Shown: positions 59,200 through 64,000 of the stretch, one piece after another
Position numbering within the stretch: the first letter of the stretch is position 1
Layout: the number at the start of each line of letters is the position of its first letter
Source of the DNA: Onthovicinus sp900555545
Lineage (GTDB): Bacteria; Bacillota; Clostridia; Oscillospirales; Acutalibacteraceae
Direction of reading: 5' to 3'
Assembly: GCA_949296915.1 (NCBI GenBank)
Contig: CASFPX010000008.1
Span: forward strand, 1-64,000
Length of the DNA stretch: 64,000 nucleotides
The notes under the pieces: generated by a model
The model's input: only the letters and a program-made list of their open reading frames with translations
Told to the model about the DNA's origin: nothing
The model's database searches: none
Position numbers and translations under genes: made by a program

Positions 59200-60150
59200 A
59201 TGGATATCGGTGTTTCTGAGACGGCGGCGCTCCTGCGGGAAAAGGATAATATTCTGATCCTGTCCCATATGCACCCCGACGGGGACACGCTCGGCTCTGC
59301 GACGGCGCTGTGCCGGGCCCTGCAGGCGCTCGGTAAACATGCCTGCCTGTCCTGTGAGGACGAGGTGCCGGTCAAATACGACTATCTATACCGGGATCTG
59401 GATCAGGGCAACTTTAAGCCGGATTTTTATGTGGCGGTGGACGTCGCCGATAAAAAACTGCTGGGCGAGGAATACGAGCAGCGGTACGGGGAGCGGATTC
59501 TCCTGTGTGTCGACCACCACCCGTCCAATACAAAGTACGCCCAGTATACGCTGCTGGATCCCAAAGCGGCGGCCACCTGCGAGCTGATTGTCCGGCTGAT
59601 CCGCGCGCTCGGTGTGGAGTTGGACGGGCCAATGGCGGATGGAATCTACACGGGCTTGACAACGGACACCGGATGCTTCAGGTATGCGAATGTCACCAGC
59701 TCTACTCACCGGTATGCGGCGGATGCAATTGATGCGGGGGCGGATGCGGCCCGGATCAATCGGGTGATGTTTGAGACCATGACGCGTACCTATATGGAGC
59801 TGGAACGCCTGGCGATGGATGGAATCCGGTTTTTCCATGATGGAAAGTGCGCAGTCATCACCGTTACGCGAGAGATGTTTGACCGCAGCGGCTCCAACGA
59901 GGGCGAGTGTGATGCGATCGCCTCCATCCCCCGCCGGATCGAAGGGGTGGAGATCGGCATGACCCTGCGTGAGAAAAGGAATGGCAAATTTAAGGTGTCT
60001 GTACGCACCAATGACAATATTGACGCCTCCGCTGTCTGCCGGTTGATGAACGGCGGCGGCCATGCCCGTGCCGCCGGCGGCGAGGTGGACGGCCCGGTGG
60101 AGGAGGCCGTCCGCACGGCGGTGGCGGCCGTATCCAGCTTTATCGGGTAG
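59200..60150 (+). CDS. nrnA: DHH-family oligoribonuclease / pAp phosphatase NrnA
   Basis: 316 aa. DHH domain motifs ILILSHMHPDGDTLGSATAL, FYVAVDVAD, LLCVDHHPSN and GIYTGLTTDTGCFR; DHHA1 domain ends with MNGGGHARAAGGEV. The family degrades nano-RNAs from the 5' or 3' end and dephosphorylates pAp. It occupies the common Firmicutes position between rbfA and truB. Confidence 0.94.
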   Translation: MDIGVSETAALLREKDNILILSHMHPDGDTLGSATALCRALQALGKHACLSCEDEVPVKYDYLYRDLDQGNFKPDFYVAVDVADKKLLGEEYEQRYGERILLCVDHHPSNTKYAQYTLLDPKAAATCELIVRLIRALGVELDGPMADGIYTGLTTDTGCFRYANVTSSTHRYAADAIDAGADAARINRVMFETMTRTYMELERLAMDGIRFFHDGKCAVITVTREMFDRSGSNEGECDAIASIPRRIEGVEIGMTLREKRNGKFKVSVRTNDNIDASAVCRLMNGGGHARAAGGEVDGPVEEAVRTAVAAVSSFIG

Positions 60151-60176
60151 ATTCTCCGGAAAGGAATTTGGAATTG

Positions 60177-61073
60177 ATGGTAGGGATTATCTGTCTGGAC
60201 AAGCCGGAGGGGATCACCTCCTCCAAGGCGCTCGTTGCTGTCCGACGGGCGCTGGGGGTCAAAAAAGCCGGCCATACCGGTACGCTGGATCCGATGGCCA
60301 CAGGGGTGCTCCCCATCTTCATGGGGCAGGGGACACGCCTGATCGGGGCACTGCCCACGCGCGCCAAGGCGTACCGTGCCCAGATCCAGCTCGGCCTGAC
60401 TACGGATACGCTCGATATCACCGGGCAGGTGGTGGAGCGCCGGCCTGCATCCGTCACGCGGGGGCAGTTGGAACATCTGTTGGACTCCTTTGTGGGGGTG
60501 ACAATGCAAACGCCCCCCATGTACTCGGCGCTCAGTGTCAATGGCGTGCGCCTGTATGAACTGGCCAGGCAGGGCGTTGAGGTGGAGCGAAAGCGGCGTC
60601 GGATTACGGTCTATTCCCTCACGCTGGACGAATTTCAGGAGCAGGAGCAACTGTTTACAATCACGGTTCGATGCTCGGAGGGCACGTATATCCGCACGAT
60701 CGCGGACGATATCGGGCGCCTGCTCGGGTGCGGCGCCTGCTTAAAAACACTCCGCAGGCTGTACAGCTCCGGTTTTGGTCTTTCGGACTGTCTGACACTC
60801 GACCAGGTGCAAGCGCTTGCGGCGGCTGGAGAGCTGGAAGAACATCTGATGCCGGTGGACCGTGCGTTTGGAGGCTATGCACCCATCGCGGTGGCCGCAA
60901 CGCAGGCCGCCCGCCTGCGCAATGGGGCGCCGCTCGCGCTTGAGAGGATCGGCAATCCACCCCCTGGGACCTATCGGATCTATGAGCGGGGAACTGGCCG
61001 GTTTGTCGGGATCGGACGCACGGATTCTGCCGGGGGTTCTCTGCGCGGTAAGGTCATTTTAAATTTGGAATAG
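60177..61073 (+). CDS. truB: tRNA pseudouridine(55) synthase
   Basis: 298 aa from ATG 60177; TTG at 60174 (8 nt after AAAGGA) is equally possible. Catalytic Asp lies in KAGHTGTLDPMATGVLPIF; other TruB motifs are YRAQIQLGLTTDTLDITG, TPPMYSALSVNGVRLYELAR and CSEGTYIRTIADDIG. It makes the T-loop pseudouridine of tRNA. Fifth-from-last gene of the operon before ribF. Confidence 0.95.
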   Translation: MVGIICLDKPEGITSSKALVAVRRALGVKKAGHTGTLDPMATGVLPIFMGQGTRLIGALPTRAKAYRAQIQLGLTTDTLDITGQVVERRPASVTRGQLEHLLDSFVGVTMQTPPMYSALSVNGVRLYELARQGVEVERKRRRITVYSLTLDEFQEQEQLFTITVRCSEGTYIRTIADDIGRLLGCGACLKTLRRLYSSGFGLSDCLTLDQVQALAAAGELEEHLMPVDRAFGGYAPIAVAATQAARLRNGAPLALERIGNPPPGTYRIYERGTGRFVGIGRTDSAGGSLRGKVILNLE

Positions 61074-61087
61074 AGAGGCTTTTCGTT

Positions 61088-62023
61088 TTGGATATCATCA
61101 GTGGCATGGAAAATTTAAGCGGCCGTGGGGTGAGCGTTGCCCTGGGGAATTTTGACGGGCTCCATATCGGCCATGCCGCCGTTTTGCGCAGTGCGGTCGT
61201 ACATGCGGGTGAATCGGAGCCGGCCGTGCTGATGTTCCGCTCCCATCCGCAGCGTCTGCTCAGCGGCAAAATGCCGCCGCGCCTGTTGACGGACAGCCTG
61301 CGCACGCAGCAGCTGCGACGCCTGGGGATCCGGCGCGAGCTGTACATGGATTTTGCGCAGGTTCACACGATGAGCCCTGAGCGCTTTTTTCGTGAGGTGC
61401 TCTGCGGTGTGCTGAAAGTCCGGGTGGTTTCGTGTGGGTACAACTATCACTTTGGCGCTGCTGGCGCAGGGGATACCGCCCTGCTGCAGGCGCTGTGCGC
61501 ACAGTGTGGGGTAGGGCTGTATGTTGCCCCGTGCGCGGATTACAAAGGGGAACCCATCAGTTCCAGCCGGATTCGAAGGGCTGTGGCGGAGGGGGAGATG
61601 GAGGATGTGTACCAGATGCTCGGCCGCCCGTTCTCATACGATTTTCAGGTGGTCAGCGGCGACCGGCGCGGCCGGGTGCTGGGTTTTCCCACCATTAATC
61701 AGTTTTTCCCCGCAGACTATGCCGTGCCTAAGTTCGGCGTGTATGCGGCGCGCGCGTGGGTCCATGGGCGGTATTATCCGGCCATGGCTAACATCGGGGT
61801 CCGGCCCACGATCGGAACGGATTCCATGCGCAGTGAGACGTGCATCTTAGGGTTTTCAGGGGATCTGTATGGGAAGCATATCGAGGTCGGCCTGCTCAGC
61901 TACCTGCGCCCGGAGCAAAAATTCAGTGGGCTGGAATCGCTCACTGCGCAGATGACCCGCGATGCCGAGCGAGCGCGCCGGGTGTACGAGGAGCAATTTG
62001 GCCCCGGTCCGGCCGCCCGATGA
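61088..62023 (+). CDS. ribF: Bifunctional riboflavin kinase / FAD synthetase
   Basis: 311 aa from TTG 61088 (GAGAGG upstream). The FAD-synthetase half has VALGNFDGLHIGHAAVL, CGYNYHFGAAGAGDT and ISSSRIRRAVAEGEMEDV; the riboflavin-kinase half has GRVLGFPTINQFFP, GVYAARAWV and ANIGVRPTIG. It converts riboflavin to FMN and FAD. Last gene of the rimP operon; rpsO has its own promoter downstream. Confidence 0.95.
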   Translation: MDIISGMENLSGRGVSVALGNFDGLHIGHAAVLRSAVVHAGESEPAVLMFRSHPQRLLSGKMPPRLLTDSLRTQQLRRLGIRRELYMDFAQVHTMSPERFFREVLCGVLKVRVVSCGYNYHFGAAGAGDTALLQALCAQCGVGLYVAPCADYKGEPISSSRIRRAVAEGEMEDVYQMLGRPFSYDFQVVSGDRRGRVLGFPTINQFFPADYAVPKFGVYAARAWVHGRYYPAMANIGVRPTIGTDSMRSETCILGFSGDLYGKHIEVGLLSYLRPEQKFSGLESLTAQMTRDAERARRVYEEQFGPGPAAR

Positions 62024-62044
62024 GCAAACGGCCGTAAAAAAATC

Positions 62045-62073
62045 TTTACTTTTATGGGATCTTATGATATACT
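62045..62073 (+). promoter_or_regulatory. Promoter of rpsO
   Basis: TTTACT (62045-62050), a 17-nt spacer ending TGA and TATACT (62068-62073), an extended -10 promoter with the same layout as the rimP promoter. Confidence 0.7.
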
Positions 62074-62079
62074 AACTTA

Positions 62080-62195
62080 GGTTATGGGTATATGTACCCC
62101 GCCGATACCCGCTGCTCGGAGCAGGGCGCACGCCGCAATATGCGGAATTCGCCTTTACCCTGCGCTGGGGGCGCGGAAATACTATAATGAGGTGA
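62080..62195 (+). promoter_or_regulatory. Structured rpsO leader, possible S15 autoregulatory site
   Basis: About 120 nt untranslated leader. GGGTAT pairs with ATACCC (62085-62109), CTGCTC with GGAGCAG-type arms follow, and CCGCA-ATAT-GCGG lies further on. In several bacteria S15 represses its own translation by binding such leaders; here this is inferred from position and structure only. Confidence 0.45.
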
Positions 62196-62200
62196 AAGTA

Positions 62201-62464
62201 ATGACTGCACAGGAAAAAACCGAGATCATGAAGGCTTATGCTCTGCACGAGGGGGATACGGGTTCCCCGGAGGTTCAGATCGCCGTGCTGACAAAGCGCA
62301 TCAACGACCTGACGGAGCATCTGAAGACTCACAAGAAGGATCACCACTCCCGCCGCGGCCTGCTGAAGATGGTCGGCCACAGGCGCAACCTGCTCGCATA
62401 CCTTCAGAAGATCGATATCGAGCGCTATCGTGCTATTATTGAGAAGCTCGGCATCCGTAAATAA
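62201..62464 (+). CDS. rpsO: 30S ribosomal protein S15
   Basis: 87 aa from ATG 62201 with GAGGTG upstream. GDTGSPEVQIAVLTKRINDL, HKKDHHSRRGLLKMVGHRRN and LLAYLQKIDIERY match S15, a primary 16S rRNA binder of the central domain. It is followed by a terminator and by pnp, the usual bacterial order. Confidence 0.97.
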   Translation: MTAQEKTEIMKAYALHEGDTGSPEVQIAVLTKRINDLTEHLKTHKKDHHSRRGLLKMVGHRRNLLAYLQKIDIERYRAIIEKLGIRK

Positions 62465-62474
62465 GAATACCAAC

Positions 62475-62512
62475 GGGGCAGGCGACGCATTTTGATCGCC
62501 TGCCCCCTTGTG
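62475..62512 (+). terminator. Hairpin between rpsO and pnp
   Basis: GGGGCAGGCGA pairs perfectly with TCGCCTGCCCC around 10 nt; the T-run is weak (CCTTGTGTG), so partial readthrough into pnp is likely. In many bacteria this region is also an RNase III/PNPase control point. Confidence 0.65.
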
Positions 62513-62661
62513 TGTAATTTCGCCATCAAACGCCTCAGGGGCGCTGGGTGGGGGCTTTTAGCAGTGAACCGATGGCCCGGCTGCGGGCAGGCCATGGGTT
62601 AATTGCTAAGATCTCCGTCTGCTGCCTCGCCGGGGTGTGTAAAATAAAGTGAGGTAGTAAA

Positions 62662-64000
62662 ATGTTCGAGAATTTCAGAAAATTTGAGACCGAGCTCGCC
62701 GGGCGTCCGCTCGTGGTCGAGACCGGCAAGATGGCTCAGCTCGCGGGTGGTTCCTGCCTGATCCGCTACGGCGAGACGGAGGTCATGTGTACCGCCACCA
62801 TGTCCGCCAAGCCGCGGGAGGGGATCGACTTTTTCCCACTCTCCGTCGACTTTGAGGAGAAGCTGTACGCAGCGGGTAAAATCCCCGGCTCCTTCCAGCG
62901 CCGTGAGGGCAAACCGAGCGAGAAGGCGATTCTCGCCTCCCGCGTGATCGACCGGCCGATCCGCCCGCTGTTCCCCAAGGATATGCGCAACGATGTCGGT
63001 GTCGTGGCCACAGTCATGTCCGTAGATCCGGACTGCCTGCCGGAGATCACCGCCATGATCGGCGTCTCCGTGGCGATCTCCATCTCCGATATCCCGTGGA
63101 ACGGACCGATCAGCGGTGTGTCCGTCGGCCTGGTAGACGGTGAGTTTGTCATCAATCCCACGGCTGAGCAGCGCGAGAAATCCCGTATGGCCGTTACGGT
63201 CGCCTCTACGGATCAGAAGGTCGCCATGATTGAGGCCGGCGCCCAGGAAGTAACCGAAGAGGATATGTTCAACGGCATTATGAAGGCACATGAGGCCAAC
63301 CAGAAGATCGTCGAGTTCATCAAGCAGATCCGTGCCGAAGTCGGCCGCCCGAAGGTGGACTTCCCGTCCAATGACCCATCCCACGAGATGTACGAGGATG
63401 TGGAGCGGATCGCGATCGAAGATGTGCGCAAGGCGCTCGATACGGATGACAAGCGTGTGCGCGACGAAAACCTCCAGCCCATTTACGAGCGCGTACATGA
63501 GCAGCTCGATGAAAAATACCCTGAGGAGACCGCCAAACTTGACGACTGCCTGTACAAGCTGCAAAAGTTTGTCGTCCGCCGCTGGCTGCTTGACGACGGT
63601 AAGCGTGTCGATGGGCGCGGCATCAACGAGATGCGTCCCCTTGCCGCAGAGGTTGGCCTGCTCAACCGCGTGCACGGCTCCGGTATGTTCACGCGCGGCC
63701 AGACTCAGGTGCTCACCGTGACCACCCTTGGCCCGATCAGTGATGCCCAGATGCTCGACGGTATCGATAATGAGGAGTCCAAGCGCTACATGCACCACTA
63801 CAACTTCCCGTCCTACTCGGTGGGCGAGACCAAGCCGAGCCGCGGCCCCGGCCGCCGCGAGATCGGCCACGGTGCCCTGGCGGAGCGCGCACTTGTCCCT
63901 GTGATCCCGAGCGTGGAGGAATTCCCCTATGCATTGCGTCTCGTTTCCGAGGTGCTCTCCTCCAACGGTTCCACCTCTCAGGCCTCCATCTGCGGTTCCA
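62662..64000 (+). CDS. pnp: Polyribonucleotide nucleotidyltransferase, 5' part (cut by window edge)
   Basis: 446 codons visible from ATG 62662 (GAGGT upstream). First RNase PH domain (PLVVETGKMAQLAGGSCLIR, SFQRREGKPSEKAILASRVI, DRPIRPLFP), helical linker (about 240-330) and start of the second RNase PH domain (RWLLDDGKRVDGRGINEMRP, FTRGQTQVLTVTTLG, GHGALAERALVPVIP). KH and S1 domains lie beyond the edge. It degrades RNA 3' to 5' with phosphate and is part of the RNA degradosome. Confidence 0.96.
   Translation, partial: MFENFRKFETELAGRPLVVETGKMAQLAGGSCLIRYGETEVMCTATMSAKPREGIDFFPLSVDFEEKLYAAGKIPGSFQRREGKPSEKAILASRVIDRPIRPLFPKDMRNDVGVVATVMSVDPDCLPEITAMIGVSVAISISDIPWNGPISGVSVGLVDGEFVINPTAEQREKSRMAVTVASTDQKVAMIEAGAQEVTEEDMFNGIMKAHEANQKIVEFIKQIRAEVGRPKVDFPSNDPSHEMYEDVERIAIEDVRKALDTDDKRVRDENLQPIYERVHEQLDEKYPEETAKLDDCLYKLQKFVVRRWLLDDGKRVDGRGINEMRPLAAEVGLLNRVHGSGMFTRGQTQVLTVTTLGPISDAQMLDGIDNEESKRYMHHYNFPSYSVGETKPSRGPGRREIGHGALAERALVPVIPSVEEFPYALRLVSEVLSSNGSTSQASICGS

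Noticed and set aside
62599..63870. 423-codon minus-strand frame opposite pnp
   Set aside because: Shadow of polynucleotide phosphorylase.
1..64000. CRISPR array, rRNA or tRNA genes
   Set aside because: No regularly spaced repeats and no rRNA or tRNA-like sequence were noticed on reading; a tRNAscan or Infernal run would be decisive.

Overview
The window looks like a chromosome segment of a Gram-positive, spore-forming gut anaerobe of the Clostridia, most likely the Oscillospirales. This rests on moderate-to-high GC, strong AGGAGG ribosome sites with many GTG and TTG starts, a PurL-PurQ fusion, the aspS-gatCAB arrangement, formate-tetrahydrofolate ligase, a SpoIIQ-like M23 protein and the Firmicutes order rimP-nusA-rnpM-ylxQ-infB-rbfA-nrnA-truB-ribF-rpsO-pnp. 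The species is an inference; no rRNA, tRNA or CRISPR array was seen.

Layout. 1-1.97 kb is the edge of an integrative conjugative element: the start of a VirD4/TraG coupling ATPase, a PcfB gene broken by a frameshift and a DUF6017 replication-type protein. It abuts a 3'-truncated GH43 glycosidase. 2.8-5.1 kb has a GH16 lipoprotein, an acetyltransferase and a kinase-like protein. 5.2-11.2 kb has a dispersed repeat, a HAD phosphatase and aspS-gatC-gatA-gatB. 11.3-17.7 kb has purL, an ApgM-family protein and metY. 17.8-29.0 kb is a carbohydrate region: a MATE pump with an AraC regulator, a second GH16 that appears cytosolic with a very long GPH transporter, pyk, tyrA, and a second AraC regulator with a GH2 glycosidase. 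29-40.7 kb holds a GntR/DUF5808 pair, rfbB, an M23 peptidase, fhs, a Cof phosphatase, a polar amino acid ABC transporter and an acyltransferase interrupted at a run of ten G. 40.7-46.9 kb is accessory: dispersed repeats, two convergent paralogous XRE regulators, GDPD, an unannotated 37-codon amphipathic peptide gene and two YtrA-type ABC modules, one frameshifted and one with degenerate motifs. 47.1-54.1 kb has a GPH transporter, zinc-ribbon membrane proteins, a HAD-IB phosphatase, a lipoprotein with an AT-rich 3' part and a GtrA protein. 54.1-64 kb is the translation and RNA-processing cluster, ending inside pnp.

How the genes fit together. The GH16 lipoprotein can cut beta-glucan or a related polymer at the cell surface; the GPH transporter can import oligomers; the cytosolic GH16 and GH2 can finish degradation under two AraC regulators. 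AspRS carries a residue typical of non-discriminating enzymes and sits in one overlapping operon with GatCAB, so Asn-tRNA (and probably Gln-tRNA) is likely made by transamidation. The signals most worth a second look are the stand-alone peptide gene at 43.1 kb, the poly-G acyltransferase, the convergent XRE pair, the apparently leaderless AraC transcript with direct-repeat operator sites, and the long-tailed GPH transporter.
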